Origin: Treponema sp.
GTDB lineage: Bacteria > Spirochaetota > Spirochaetia > Treponematales > Treponemataceae
DNA length: 64,000 nt
Direction of reading: 5' to 3'
Assembly (NCBI GenBank): GCA_022640795.1
Contig: JALCCK010000007.1
Location: forward strand, 1 to 64,000
In this document: positions 49,899 through 58,539 of the stretch, in pieces
Numbering within the stretch: the stretch's first letter is position 1
Layout: every line of letters starts with the position of its first letter
The notes under the pieces: generated by a model
What the model saw: the letters and a program-made list of their open reading frames with translations, nothing else
Database searches by the model: none
Told to the model about the DNA's origin: nothing
Made by a program: the position numbers and the translations under genes

Positions 49899-51015
49899 TG
49901 CCTGTCTCCTGTTTGTTTTTGAAACTCGCTGTCATTTGATCGAACAGACGGATTATAAGAGAACCAGCTCCTGCAGCTGCGTTTCCGCTGTAGACTGCTG
50001 CAAGTTTTCTGCTGCCGGTATAGATGAGTTTGCATCCTGAATCCCGGGCATCTGTTATACAGTCGCTTTTTGTAAGATATCCTATAAATTCTTCGACCGC
50101 CGTTGAAGTTATACCTTCTTTTCCCGCTTTTGAAAATAGGTTTTCAATAAGAGACTTGTCGTGCGGATGAGCAGTAAGATGCAGCAGTACCGGAAGACTT
50201 TTTTTGCCTTCTACTATGTCGTCTCCTCGTTGCTTGCCGGGGTTGCCCGTCGTTAAATTCTGTACGTCGTCAAGAATCTGAAAACCGATACCTATTTCCG
50301 CTGCAATTTCGCCTGCCCGGGCTGCCTGAGTTCTGGTTCCGCCACCGGCGAGAATTCCCGTCTGCACAGCCAGTGCGGCAAGCGTTCCCGTCTTGCATCT
50401 GACCATCGTTGTATATTCGTCGATCGTCGGAATAAGATCGGGAGTACGATGCCATTGAATATCCAGCGATTGCCCTAAATGTAACCGCCTGAGTTCTTTT
50501 GTGTAAAGCTGGTAGAATATGTTTTTTTTCGAATTTGTAGCGGCAATCGCATCGATACAGGCTGCCGCTTCGAAATAGAGCCATGCTGCTGAATTGACAG
50601 CCGTATCCAGACCGTATACGAGATGTGCTGCAGGTTCGCCACGACGTATGTCTGCGTGATCTTCTATGTCGTCATGAATAAGGCTTGCCGTGTGGCAGAA
50701 TTCAACCAGCGGTGTTAACAGATAAGCATTCCGGATATTTTTTTCCGTAACGGCTGGTTCCTGTTGTTTTTTTTCTTTGAAAAAAGCGGCAGTCATTTCC
50801 GCGCAGAGAACGAGCAGCAGCGGCCGCCATCGTTTTCCTCCGAGGTTCAACAACCGTTTGCCGGGATCCGAAAGATTTTTTATGGCACCGGCATGTATAC
50901 ATGGGGGAATATCTCCGAATCCGGCTGATATCCACTTACTGTCCGGATTTTCAGGAAGAAATTCTGAAAGTACGGATTCTATTTTTTCAAGACGCTCTGT
51001 GAAAGCCTTATCCAT
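49891..51015 (-). CDS. Polyprenyl diphosphate synthase
   Basis: A 374-residue trans-prenyltransferase that extends isoprenoid diphosphates from isopentenyl diphosphate. GGKRWRPLLLVLCAEM, the first aspartate-rich motif DDIEDHADIRRGEPA (about residues 113-127) and QILDDVQNLTTG near 262 are seen; GDDIVEGKKSLPVLL follows. The second motif reads DDVQN where DDxxD is usual. A C-terminal extension of about 60 residues is present. Product length is unknown. The ATG at 51015 is preferred: the in-frame upstream codon lies beyond the -10 box. Confidence 0.85.
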   Translation of the reverse strand: MDKAFTERLEKIESVLSEFLPENPDSKWISAGFGDIPPCIHAGAIKNLSDPGKRLLNLGGKRWRPLLLVLCAEMTAAFFKEKKQQEPAVTEKNIRNAYLLTPLVEFCHTASLIHDDIEDHADIRRGEPAAHLVYGLDTAVNSAAWLYFEAAACIDAIAATNSKKNIFYQLYTKELRRLHLGQSLDIQWHRTPDLIPTIDEYTTMVRCKTGTLAALAVQTGILAGGGTRTQAARAGEIAAEIGIGFQILDDVQNLTTGNPGKQRGDDIVEGKKSLPVLLHLTAHPHDKSLIENLFSKAGKEGITSTAVEEFIGYLTKSDCITDARDSGCKLIYTGSRKLAAVYSGNAAAGAGSLIIRLFDQMTASFKNKQETGNV

Positions 51016-51022
51016 ATATATA

Positions 51023-51051
51023 AGTATACCGAAAACTATCGTGAAAGACAA
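51023..51051 (-). promoter_or_regulatory. Promoter abutting the polyprenyl synthase gene
   Basis: TTGTCT (51051-51046), 17 bases, TATACT (51028-51023) on the minus strand. The ATG at 51015 follows after seven bases with no ribosome-binding site. Confidence 0.6.
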
Positions 51052-51064
51052 ATACACAAAGAAC

Positions 51065-51093
51065 TTTATCGGTGACCGGAAACTGCCGATACA
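51065..51093 (+). promoter_or_regulatory. Weak promoter abutting rlmE
   Basis: TTTATC (51065-51070), 17 bases, GATACA (51088-51093), six bases before the ATG at 51100. Both boxes are moderate at best, but the spacing repeats that of other genes here and no Shine-Dalgarno site is present. Confidence 0.3.
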
Positions 51094-51099
51094 GAAAAT

Positions 51100-51696
51100 A
51101 TGGGATCTAATTCATATGAAAAACCTGATTTTTGGTCAAAGAAAGCCTTTTCGGAAGGCTTTCCGGCAAGATCAGTTTATAAATTGAAAGAAATTGATGA
51201 AAAATTCACTATCATCAAAAAAAATTCTACCGTACTTGATCTTGGAGCAGCCCCCGGAAGCTGGACCGTTTTTCTGCTCCGCCGGTTAGCAGGGACCGGA
51301 AATGTTGTTTCGGTTGATTTAAATCCGCTCGCATCAGATGTAAAAGCGGATAATCTTTTCTTTTATCAGGGGGACCTGAATGATGCTGGAATACGTAGGA
51401 CTATACGTGAAAAAGGTGAATATGATCTTGTCGTTTGCGATGCAGCACCTCTGACTACGGGAAATAAAACAGTCGATACTGCTCGTTCCGAGCAGCTTGT
51501 TGAAATGGCTTTATGGTATGCAGAAACGATGTTGAAACGCGGCGGCAACTTTGTAGTCAAGATTTTTCAGAATGGAGATCAGCAGGCATTTCTGAAAACG
51601 ATGCGGCAGCTGTTCACGACCGCCCGCGGTTTTAAACCGAAGGCCTGCCGGTCGGAATCTTTTGAGACATATCTTATTGGCATAAATAAGAAATAA
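51100..51696 (+). CDS. rlmE: 23S rRNA 2'-O-ribose methyltransferase RlmE/FtsJ
   Basis: A 198-residue methyltransferase expected to modify U2552 of 23S rRNA. It has ARSVYKLKEIDEKF (catalytic Lys near residue 28), VLDLGAAPGSWTVFL (SAM loop), VVSVDLNPL, LVVCDAAPLTTGN (Asp), FVVKIFQNG (Lys) and SESFETYLIG (Glu), the full K-D-K-E tetrad. Followed by the M23 peptidase gene after 19 bases. Confidence 0.9.
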   Translation: MGSNSYEKPDFWSKKAFSEGFPARSVYKLKEIDEKFTIIKKNSTVLDLGAAPGSWTVFLLRRLAGTGNVVSVDLNPLASDVKADNLFFYQGDLNDAGIRRTIREKGEYDLVVCDAAPLTTGNKTVDTARSEQLVEMALWYAETMLKRGGNFVVKIFQNGDQQAFLKTMRQLFTTARGFKPKACRSESFETYLIGINKK

Positions 51697-51715
51697 TCGT
51701 AGAATAAGGGGCGTT

Positions 51716-52681
51716 ATGTCTTTTTCTGTAAAAAATATCGTTCGAGTCGGATTACTGTCTTGCGGGGGACTTCTTGTCGCCGGAACCATTTTATACGGGA
51801 TACGCATTTTTAAGCCGGCGGGAGGACAGGGCGGATTGGAAACGACGCAGGCGCCTGTCTATACGATCGATCCGGATGAAAACGGTACCGATCAGGACGG
51901 TCTGGATACGATGCCTGCATCTGAAAATCAGGAAGAAGACGATAACATTCTTTCCTATCATTCGTATCGTGTAAAGAAAGGCGATATGATCAGTGTCATT
52001 GCAGAGAATTTCGATGTGACGCAGGATACGATTATCAGTGTCAACAATATACGGCAGTCGCGCCTTATCCAGATAGGACAATATCTCAAGATTCCATCCA
52101 TGCCGGGAATTTTATATTCTGTACGAACAGACGGCGAAACTCCTGAGTCCATAGCCCTGAAGTACGAGGTTGCCGTAAAAAAATGTGCAGAAGTGAATAA
52201 TATGAATCCTGAAACGGCCCTGACGGCCGGAACCATTGTATTTGTTCCTGATGCACAATTAGACTGGGTGACACGACAGGAAATAAACGGTGATTTGTTT
52301 GTCCGTCCGATTCGCGCACGATACTATCTTTCTTCTCCGTACGGATGGCGTAACAGTCCCTTCACCGGACGAAGGAGCTTCCATACCGGGGTAGATATGG
52401 CGTGCCCGAAAGGAACTTCCATTTATGCGGCTCTTGCAGGCAAAGTAACAACGGTAGGGTTCAGTCCCGTCTATGGCAATTATGTGATCGTGACCCATCA
52501 TTCCGGGTATCAGACATTGTACGGCCATATGAGTGCTGTCCTTGTTATCCGCGGACAACACGTAACAACGGCTTCCCGGTTGGGAAGAGTCGGAAGCACC
52601 GGAATGAGCACCGGACCGCATCTTCATTTTACCGTTATGAAAAACGGAAAGACGGTGAATCCGGTTAATTACTGGAACTGA
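51716..52681 (+). CDS. LysM-M23 peptidoglycan endopeptidase
   Basis: A 321-residue envelope protein. A membrane segment (about 11-30) anchors it; a polar linker follows; two LysM repeats bind glycan (about 80-127 and 131-178); the M23 metallopeptidase domain fills the C-terminus, with zinc ligands in HTGVDMA (His, Asp) and HLHF (second His) and a GHMSAV loop. It should cleave peptide cross-links for growth or division. GGGGCG stands only six to ten bases before the ATG. Probably co-transcribed with rlmE. Confidence 0.9.
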   Translation: MSFSVKNIVRVGLLSCGGLLVAGTILYGIRIFKPAGGQGGLETTQAPVYTIDPDENGTDQDGLDTMPASENQEEDDNILSYHSYRVKKGDMISVIAENFDVTQDTIISVNNIRQSRLIQIGQYLKIPSMPGILYSVRTDGETPESIALKYEVAVKKCAEVNNMNPETALTAGTIVFVPDAQLDWVTRQEINGDLFVRPIRARYYLSSPYGWRNSPFTGRRSFHTGVDMACPKGTSIYAALAGKVTTVGFSPVYGNYVIVTHHSGYQTLYGHMSAVLVIRGQHVTTASRLGRVGSTGMSTGPHLHFTVMKNGKTVNPVNYWN

Positions 52682-52683
52682 CG

Positions 52684-53157
52684 CTACAGACTGGTTTTGA
52701 GCGTGTGTATTTTCTTTATGAAAAAATCCATATTTGATGCAATAAATATTGCACAATAGGCGGTAATAATAGCGCCGAACAGCAGATAAAACGAAATGAC
52801 TAACTCCCTGCTTGTGTTGTTATTAGTGAAGACTCCGAATACGGTCATGAGCAAAATCATAAGGATACCGCCAAGAATCCAGTTATGGATGGAGATGGGA
52901 TTTTCGACAGGTTTTATCTGATATTTGTCATTTAGTACTTTTATAACTTCTGTTATAGTGCTGTCGTCGAGCGGGACAGAGACCTTGAGCGGTTCCGCTG
53001 CTGTTTTTTCCGCAATGGTCATGAGCCGGACTTGAGAGCGGCATTTTTTACAGGAAAGCAGATGCATTGTAATTGAAAAAGGAATTCGCTCGTCTTTATC
53101 AAGTGCAAGGTAGCGCTCCATTACCTCTTCACACCGGTCTTTGTTATTTTTATTCAT
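52684..53157 (-). CDS. Zinc-finger anti-sigma-like membrane protein
   Basis: A 157-residue protein with an N-terminal zinc-finger-type motif (CEEVMERYLALD and HLLSCKKCRSQV, about residues 9-42) and two membrane helices (about 92-110 and 118-140). The H-x3-C-x2-C pattern is that of ZAS anti-sigma factors. Directly after an ECF sigma gene, which it overlaps by eight bases, so it likely restrains that factor at the membrane. The signal is unknown. Confidence 0.8.
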   Translation of the reverse strand: MNKNNKDRCEEVMERYLALDKDERIPFSITMHLLSCKKCRSQVRLMTIAEKTAAEPLKVSVPLDDSTITEVIKVLNDKYQIKPVENPISIHNWILGGILMILLMTVFGVFTNNNTSRELVISFYLLFGAIITAYCAIFIASNMDFFIKKIHTLKTSL

Positions 53158-53728
53158 GATAGCTCCTTAATTTTTCACGCAGTAGTTTTTTCGCCCTGAA
53201 AATATGCGATTTTATTGTATTAACGGGGAACCCTGTTATTTCACTGATTTCGGAATAGGAAATATCGTAGAAGAAGTACATGTCCATGCAGACCCCGTAT
53301 TTTTCCGGTAAATCTTTTAAAGATTCCCGCACTGCTTCGGCTGTTATATTTCGTATTTCCCGTTCTTCCGGTGTAAACCCCGGGTCGTAGAGCGACCCCT
53401 CGTCAATAATAGATAAATATTCTTTACGGCGTTTGACCGAATTAACCGCAGTGTTGTATGCAATTCTCGTCAGCCATGTCGAAAAAAGCGCATCACCGCG
53501 AAACGAAGACAGATTAAGAAAAACCTTTATAAAAACGTCCTGTACAAAATCTTCTGTATCGGTTGGATTCTTAAAGAAACTCATTCCCAGGGCCGCGACT
53601 CTGTTCTTGTAGAGGCTCATCAACCGTGCAAACGATTGTGTGTCACCCTGAAGCGTTGCCTTTACAAGTATTGCATCGCGTTTTAATGCGATTGTCCGTT
53701 CAATACCCGAAACGGATTTATTTCCCAT
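53150..53728 (-). CDS. ECF-type RNA polymerase sigma factor
   Basis: A 192-residue group 4 sigma factor. Region 2: SFARLMSLYKNRVAALGMSFFKNPTDTEDFVQDVFIKVFLNLSSFRGDALFSTWLTRIAYN (about 30-90), the -10 binding part. Region 4: LPEKYGVCMDMYFFYDISYSEISEITGFPVNTIKSHIFRAKKLLREKL (about 140-187). The middle linker is short as usual. It is followed by its probable anti-sigma gene and preceded by a membrane protein gene, which it overlaps by 11 bases. Treponema pallidum has one ECF factor of this type, as I recall. Confidence 0.9.
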   Translation of the reverse strand: MGNKSVSGIERTIALKRDAILVKATLQGDTQSFARLMSLYKNRVAALGMSFFKNPTDTEDFVQDVFIKVFLNLSSFRGDALFSTWLTRIAYNTAVNSVKRRKEYLSIIDEGSLYDPGFTPEEREIRNITAEAVRESLKDLPEKYGVCMDMYFFYDISYSEISEITGFPVNTIKSHIFRAKKLLREKLRSYHE

Positions 53729-54071
53729 CGCGATTGCTGAATCCCGGATTTACTTTATAAAAGACAAGAAGACATATTCCAAGAATGGCAGGGACAAGTC
53801 CCCCCAGTAATGTATAAGAAAGTCCGTCTATGACCATAAAAAATAATGTCAGAATGGTTCCTGTGCCAGTGAGTAAAATTCCGGTAAGCAGCGAAAAAGT
53901 CTTTAGGTCGAATTTCTTCGGGTTATACGATCCCATTTTTATCTGCAGTTTTATTTCGTGATGATGCCAGAGCAGGTAGAAAAAAACCACTATACCTGCA
54001 ATTACTATTCCGACTATGGGTATTACGGCTATTATTATCTGTGCCGCAGTTGATGTCATTGATGATTCCAT
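53718..54071 (-). CDS. Small membrane protein in the ECF sigma operon
   Basis: A 117-residue protein with three hydrophobic helices (about 9-33, 57-79 and 84-105) and a short polar middle (WHHHEIKLQIKMGSYNPKKF). It resembles the DUF6249 kind of membrane proteins often next to ECF sigma factors. GGAGG precedes the ATG. First gene of a three-gene operon with the sigma and anti-sigma genes; it could be part of the signal-sensing apparatus. Confidence 0.65.
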   Translation of the reverse strand: MESSMTSTAAQIIIAVIPIVGIVIAGIVVFFYLLWHHHEIKLQIKMGSYNPKKFDLKTFSLLTGILLTGTGTILTLFFMVIDGLSYTLLGGLVPAILGICLLVFYKVNPGFSNRDGK

Positions 54072-54136
54072 ATCATTCCTCCTGTAAAATATCTGACAGG
54101 GACTACCTGCTACGTCGTACTGGCACGTATACTGCT

Positions 54137-54168
54137 ACTATATCAGACACCCTTTTTGTCTGGCAGTT
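54137..54168 (-). promoter_or_regulatory. Candidate ECF-type autoregulatory promoter
   Basis: On the minus strand AACTG (54168-54164), 16 bases and TCTGA (54147-54143), similar to the AACTT-N16-TCTGA pattern of sigma-E promoters. It overlaps a sigma70-like TATAGT (54142-54137) and an inverted repeat CAGAC/GTCTG. It lies about 65 bases before the operon's first ATG. Confidence 0.4.
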
Positions 54169-54182
54169 GCATGTTTCTGCTG

Positions 54183-54650
54183 CTATTCGAGAAATATATA
54201 TTCACTGAAATAAACAGCAGTAATTTTGCCGAGTACAAGCTCACTGTTTATCAGATGCAGTAAGTCCTGTTTAATCTTTTGTTCTCCAAAATTAAGTAAT
54301 TCCGTTTCCGTATAGTCTGAAAAATAGGTGATAAAAATCATACGTATTTTGAGCTTCTTTTGGGAGAGCTCTTCATGGAATGCTTTGTCACCGGGATCAT
54401 ACGACAGCCACGGGAGTAAAACAAGCGTGCTGTTTTCTTTCTGTTTTCCGTTTTTTATTGGAATCCTCAGTTCACCCAGCTCTGAAAAAGAATCCTGTGC
54501 AGTGCGTTCCGCAGGTACCGGATCTTTTTTCCGAAGACCTTTGCCGGGGTCTGCTTTTTTCAGGATAAAAGCTGCCAGTGTCCCTGCAATAATGAGAATG
54601 AGAATTGAAAATGCTATACTGCCGAGAATACGATTGAAACTTATTCTCAT
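54183..54650 (-). CDS. FliL-like membrane protein
   Basis: A 155-residue protein with one N-terminal helix (about 8-30), a polar linker and a C-terminal domain ending in EQKIKQDLLHLINSELVLGKITAVYFSEYIFLE, close to the FliL C-terminus that packs on flagellar stator units. No flagellar genes are adjacent, so it may be a FliL paralogue or a general membrane partner. It follows hflX by five bases and is probably in its transcript. Confidence 0.65.
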   Translation of the reverse strand: MRISFNRILGSIAFSILILIIAGTLAAFILKKADPGKGLRKKDPVPAERTAQDSFSELGELRIPIKNGKQKENSTLVLLPWLSYDPGDKAFHEELSQKKLKIRMIFITYFSDYTETELLNFGEQKIKQDLLHLINSELVLGKITAVYFSEYIFLE

Positions 54651-54654
54651 AAAC

Positions 54655-55905
54655 TCAGTGTACCAGATAGGGAGTTACAGACGCAAGCATTTCTGCCCGT
54701 ACCCGGGCTGTAATATGAATACCGTCTTCAAGCCATTTTTCGTTATAAAGAGAACATTTCCGCCGGATCGTATTCAGCACGATAACATCCTGAAGCGGAA
54801 TGATATAGTCGTGCAATTCTCCCTGAAATCGTTGTTCCAGTTCGTTTCGAAGTGTATCAAGTCCTTCTCCTGTTTCAGCACTGACTTTGAAAGCCCCGGG
54901 AAAAGTTGAAGCGAGCTGTATCGTAGTAAGATTCTGTGTCTTTTCCGTCAGATCTATTTTATTTAAAATGAGGATACGATCTTTTCCTTCCGCTCCGATT
55001 TCCCTGAGTACCGACACGACTGTTTCATAGTGATGCAGTGCTTCCTGATCGGCACCATCTATAACTATAAGAAGCAGGTCAGCGTTTATGGCTTCTTCAA
55101 GTGTCGATTTGAATGCGTCTATAAGGCTGTGCGGAAGATTATTAATAAAACCGACCGTATCTGTCAGCAGAATATTCCCTGATTTTTGTGACGAAAATTG
55201 CCGGGTGGTGGGATCGAGCGTTGCAAAAAGCTTGTCTTCGACAAAAGTTTGCGCGCCGGTCAGTGCATTCAGCAGGCTGGATTTACCGGCGTTTGTGTAC
55301 CCGACAAGCGTAACTGTGAAAAGTTCTGCACGTTTCCGTTTTTTTCGCTGGGTTTTACGAGTCGAAATGACTTTTGCCAGTTTTTTCTTTACCTCCTGAA
55401 TTTTCAGCCGGACAGCACGCTGATCGAGTTCAAGTTGTGTTTCTCCCGAGCCTTTTGCTCCGTAGTTTCCTCCCCGTTGCCGTGCCATGCTGCCATACAT
55501 GTGCGCAAGCCTTGGAAGCGAATATACAAGTTGTGCCAGTTCTACCTGAAGTACGGCCTCTTTTGTCTGCGCATGTTGGGCAAATATCCGTAAAATGACT
55601 TCCTGCCGGTCGAAAACCGGTATTTTTGCAAGTTTTTCCCAATTACGCTGTTTCGTTGGTTCAATTTCAAAATCAAATATTATACATTCCGCTTTGTATG
55701 TTTCCGCCAGTGCAGCTATCTCCTGTACTTTTCCCGTTCCCATACCATAGGCCGGCTGTATTTCACGACGGGTGAGCGTTATTGTCTGAATTGTCTGCAT
55801 TCCGAGCGTTCTTATGAGTTCTTTTAACTCGGACAGACCCTTGTCGTCTTCTCCGACAAGAAGACAGCGTATTTTTTCTTTTTCTTCGTTACGAATGTCG
55901 ATCAT
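54655..55905 (-). CDS. hflX: Ribosome-associated GTPase HflX
   Basis: A 416-residue GTPase that splits stalled or stress-inactive ribosomes. The N-terminal HflX domain has YGMGTGKVQEIAAL and IIFDFEIEPTKQRNWEKL; MYGSMARQRGGNYGAKGSGETQLELDQR (about 135-165) is the family's glycine-rich segment; then G1 GYTNAGKSSLLNAL, G3 DTVGFINNLP and G4 NKID. ATG at 55905 gives the usual beginning; the frame upstream contains the promoter and is not protein-like. First gene with FliL-like downstream. Confidence 0.9.
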   Translation of the reverse strand: MIDIRNEEKEKIRCLLVGEDDKGLSELKELIRTLGMQTIQTITLTRREIQPAYGMGTGKVQEIAALAETYKAECIIFDFEIEPTKQRNWEKLAKIPVFDRQEVILRIFAQHAQTKEAVLQVELAQLVYSLPRLAHMYGSMARQRGGNYGAKGSGETQLELDQRAVRLKIQEVKKKLAKVISTRKTQRKKRKRAELFTVTLVGYTNAGKSSLLNALTGAQTFVEDKLFATLDPTTRQFSSQKSGNILLTDTVGFINNLPHSLIDAFKSTLEEAINADLLLIVIDGADQEALHHYETVVSVLREIGAEGKDRILILNKIDLTEKTQNLTTIQLASTFPGAFKVSAETGEGLDTLRNELEQRFQGELHDYIIPLQDVIVLNTIRRKCSLYNEKWLEDGIHITARVRAEMLASVTPYLVH

Positions 55906-55912
55906 TGCAGAC

Positions 55913-55940
55913 AGTATATATGCTTGTACAATTTTTTCAA
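55913..55940 (-). promoter_or_regulatory. Promoter abutting hflX
   Basis: TTGAAA (55940-55935), 16 bases, TATACT (55918-55913) on the minus strand. The ATG follows after seven bases with no Shine-Dalgarno sequence. Leaderless geometry. Confidence 0.55.
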
Positions 55941-56083
55941 TATTTGGGATCGGGAAAAAAGATCTCTGCAAAAAAACTGTGTTTTCTTTGAAAAAAATAT
56001 GCTAATATCGTAAAATTGCTATATAGTAAGGGTATATATGCCGATACTAGAAAAGTGAAGTTATATCAAATAGTGGAGAAAGT

Positions 56084-58534
56084 GTGACATCAGGGCAAAA
56101 AACTGCCGCCAGTCTTCTTAGTACAGTTCTAATCTTTGCCGCTTTTACGGTAATTGCTTTTACCGGAATCTTTCCGATAATAGAGGCGCGGTATTATGAG
56201 CCGGCCAAGATACGAGGAATCCGTACACAACTCGACGGGATTGCAGCAACATATGACACGTATATAAATTCTCGTCTTGTCCGGTTTGGAACCGGTACCG
56301 ATGCATATATAAAAGATCCTTCTGTCGCAACATATGTTGAGCAGAAACCGTCGGATGATAATGTCCGTACACGGTCAAAACTCACCGGAACGCTTTTTGA
56401 GTCGACACCGGGACTTATCGGAATACGACTTATTGATAAAAACGGCCTGGATATCCACTATACCTATTTTAAAAAAGATATATTCAGACAGACCGACCAA
56501 CTGGTTTCATATAAGAAATATACCGATTGCACGATTATTGATGCAACGGGACTTACCGATGAGAAAGAACTTCCGTATTCCGACGTTGCCGCATCGGAAA
56601 ATGGTCCTGCCTATAGAATTATTTTTGACAGTGGGCACAGCAGAATTATTTTTTCCTTTCCCTTTTATGATGCATATTCAGTATATCGGGGAACAATGCT
56701 TTTTTATACAGATGCGGGCGATTTTAACAGGCGGCTGCTTGCGGAAAACCGTATCGGCATAAACGGTACGGGGACGCTTATTTCAGGGACGGTTCCACCA
56801 AAAAGCGTCAGTTCTCCCGGTACCGTGCTTCAGGGATTTGTTTTCGGACTTCCGGTAGTCGGACGGAAAATACTTGAAGAAAGTATTCTTGCAGACTGGC
56901 AGTCGAATCCTGCCGGCCCTGACAAGCTTGTTTATACGCAGACGGGAACGGATTCTGTTCGTGGATCACAAACTGACGGTTCTTCTTCGGATTCAGGCTT
57001 GCATAGCCACGGATACTGGATTCTTGTTTCCAGCATAAAAAGCGGGTATGGATTCATTTCCGGTGTCTATCGGGATGAAATTTTTCTGCTGCCGCAGGGC
57101 GTTCAGGTAATGCTTCTTGTTTGTGCTTTTATGACGTTTTTTCTTATTGTCTTTCTGCTGTTCAATTCACGGCACGATGATTCAGTTGTAATACGTTCAC
57201 GAATCAGAAAATTTCAACTTGCATTTGTATCGGAATATTTCGCTAACAGGGAAACCGTTGACTGGCAGAAAATAGCCGGTAGTATCGCAGGCAGAAAACA
57301 GGATGTTTCGAATGATATAAAAAAATCACTGGGCCGGATAGGCCGCAGAAATGAAATGCTTGTCGATGAGCTTTTGGATAAAAGCTGGGAAGAAATTTTA
57401 AATGCACTCAATGTCCGTTCAGACGGCAAGCTGTCTGCAGCTGAAAATAAAACTGCGCTGCAGGATACGTCTGAAATTCGGCAGATGCTTGAAGATATTC
57501 TGTCTAAAGGTACTATAAAGATTCAGCAGTCTGCCATACCAGCTGCGGACCGGGAAAAAACTGCAGGGACTGAACCGGTTAAAGATCTTGAGGAAGTCGG
57601 AGAAGCCGAACCGGTCGAAGATGTCGAGGAAATCGGAGAAGCTGAACCGGTCGAAGATGTCGAGGAAATCGGAGAAGCTGAACCGGTCGAGAACCTCGAG
57701 GAAGTCGGTGAAGCAGAGCCGGTCGAAGACCTCGAAGAAGTCGGAGAAGCTGAACCGGTCGAGGACCTCGAGGAAGTCGGTGAAGCAGAGCCGGTCGAAG
57801 ACCTCGAAGAAGTCGGAGAAGCTGAACCGGTCGAGGACCTCGAAGAAGTCGGAGAAGCTGAACCGGTCGCTGCTTCCGGATCAGATTATGAACCGGTTGC
57901 TCTTGACGAATTTGATGCAAAAAAGACACCGGAATTTTCTTCAAGTGAGACTGTTTCATCCGCGGAAACAGAAGATTTCAACGTTTCCGAAGCTGAAGTT
58001 GATGAATTTTTTACCGAGGTAATGGAATTCGGGGAACCGGAGCCGCAGCATGAAAAGAGTTCCGGAAATGATCAGATGCTTACCGATTTCAATGTTGCTG
58101 TTCCTGATTTTTCTTCACTTGATGTGCAGAAATCTGATGATCTGGCTTCACATCCTTTATCACCTGAGCCGGTGTCTTCCGTTGCCCGCGGTTTACTTGC
58201 TGCAGCAGAATCTGTTGTTGAAACAGAATCTTTACCGGCAGAAACAGATAAAACGGTTCAGCCTCTTGAAAATAGTACCGATATTAAAAATGAAACGGAT
58301 GCTGAACCTGTCGAGGAATTGAATGAACCGGGGAGTTCCGGTGAAATTCCTTTTTCCTTTGCAGATTTTGCAGCCAACAATAACGGAGTAACAGATTTGA
58401 AAACTGATAATACAAAAATAATTACAGAAGATAAAGACGGTCTCTATTTTATATCAAATACGGTTTCGACAGATACAGTACGCAAAGATTCCGATTTTAA
58501 AAATCTTGTCGAGTCTGTGCTGAAACATCGCTGA
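56084..58534 (+). CDS. Sensor-like membrane protein with acidic tandem repeats
   Basis: An 816-residue protein. An N-terminal helix (about 9-31) and a second helix (about 345-367) flank an extracytoplasmic domain of Cache-like appearance (about 35-340). The cytoplasmic part has a helical region (about 380-495), then eight tandem copies of a 12-residue acidic unit (EPVEDLEEVGEA type, residues about 497-592), then a long acidic, poorly structured tail in which EPV recurs (YEPVALDE, PEPVSSVA, AEPVEELNE). The start is GTG at 56084 with GGAG five bases upstream. No kinase, GGDEF or receptor domain is recognised. Function unknown. Repeat number is likely to vary between strains. Confidence 0.8.
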   Translation: MTSGQKTAASLLSTVLIFAAFTVIAFTGIFPIIEARYYEPAKIRGIRTQLDGIAATYDTYINSRLVRFGTGTDAYIKDPSVATYVEQKPSDDNVRTRSKLTGTLFESTPGLIGIRLIDKNGLDIHYTYFKKDIFRQTDQLVSYKKYTDCTIIDATGLTDEKELPYSDVAASENGPAYRIIFDSGHSRIIFSFPFYDAYSVYRGTMLFYTDAGDFNRRLLAENRIGINGTGTLISGTVPPKSVSSPGTVLQGFVFGLPVVGRKILEESILADWQSNPAGPDKLVYTQTGTDSVRGSQTDGSSSDSGLHSHGYWILVSSIKSGYGFISGVYRDEIFLLPQGVQVMLLVCAFMTFFLIVFLLFNSRHDDSVVIRSRIRKFQLAFVSEYFANRETVDWQKIAGSIAGRKQDVSNDIKKSLGRIGRRNEMLVDELLDKSWEEILNALNVRSDGKLSAAENKTALQDTSEIRQMLEDILSKGTIKIQQSAIPAADREKTAGTEPVKDLEEVGEAEPVEDVEEIGEAEPVEDVEEIGEAEPVENLEEVGEAEPVEDLEEVGEAEPVEDLEEVGEAEPVEDLEEVGEAEPVEDLEEVGEAEPVAASGSDYEPVALDEFDAKKTPEFSSSETVSSAETEDFNVSEAEVDEFFTEVMEFGEPEPQHEKSSGNDQMLTDFNVAVPDFSSLDVQKSDDLASHPLSPEPVSSVARGLLAAAESVVETESLPAETDKTVQPLENSTDIKNETDAEPVEELNEPGSSGEIPFSFADFAANNNGVTDLKTDNTKIITEDKDGLYFISNTVSTDTVRKDSDFKNLVESVLKHR
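57572..57868 (+). repeat. 36-base in-frame tandem repeat (8 copies plus part)
   Basis: Eight full 36-base units (57572-57859) plus nine bases of a ninth, each coding a 12-residue acidic unit. Copies 2 and 3 are identical, and copies 5 and 7 are identical. Copies 4 and 6 differ by two bases, so copies 4-5 and 6-7 form a 72-base higher-order duplication. First copy most diverged. Confidence 0.92.
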
Positions 58535-58539
58535 TTCTC

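Noticed and set aside
57588-58022. A second long open frame (and an antisense one at 57579-57959) across the repeat region
   Set aside because: Both follow from the 36-base repeat having no stops in any frame; the basic Lys/Ser/Arg and Arg/Leu repeats have no start signals and mirror the true acidic frame.
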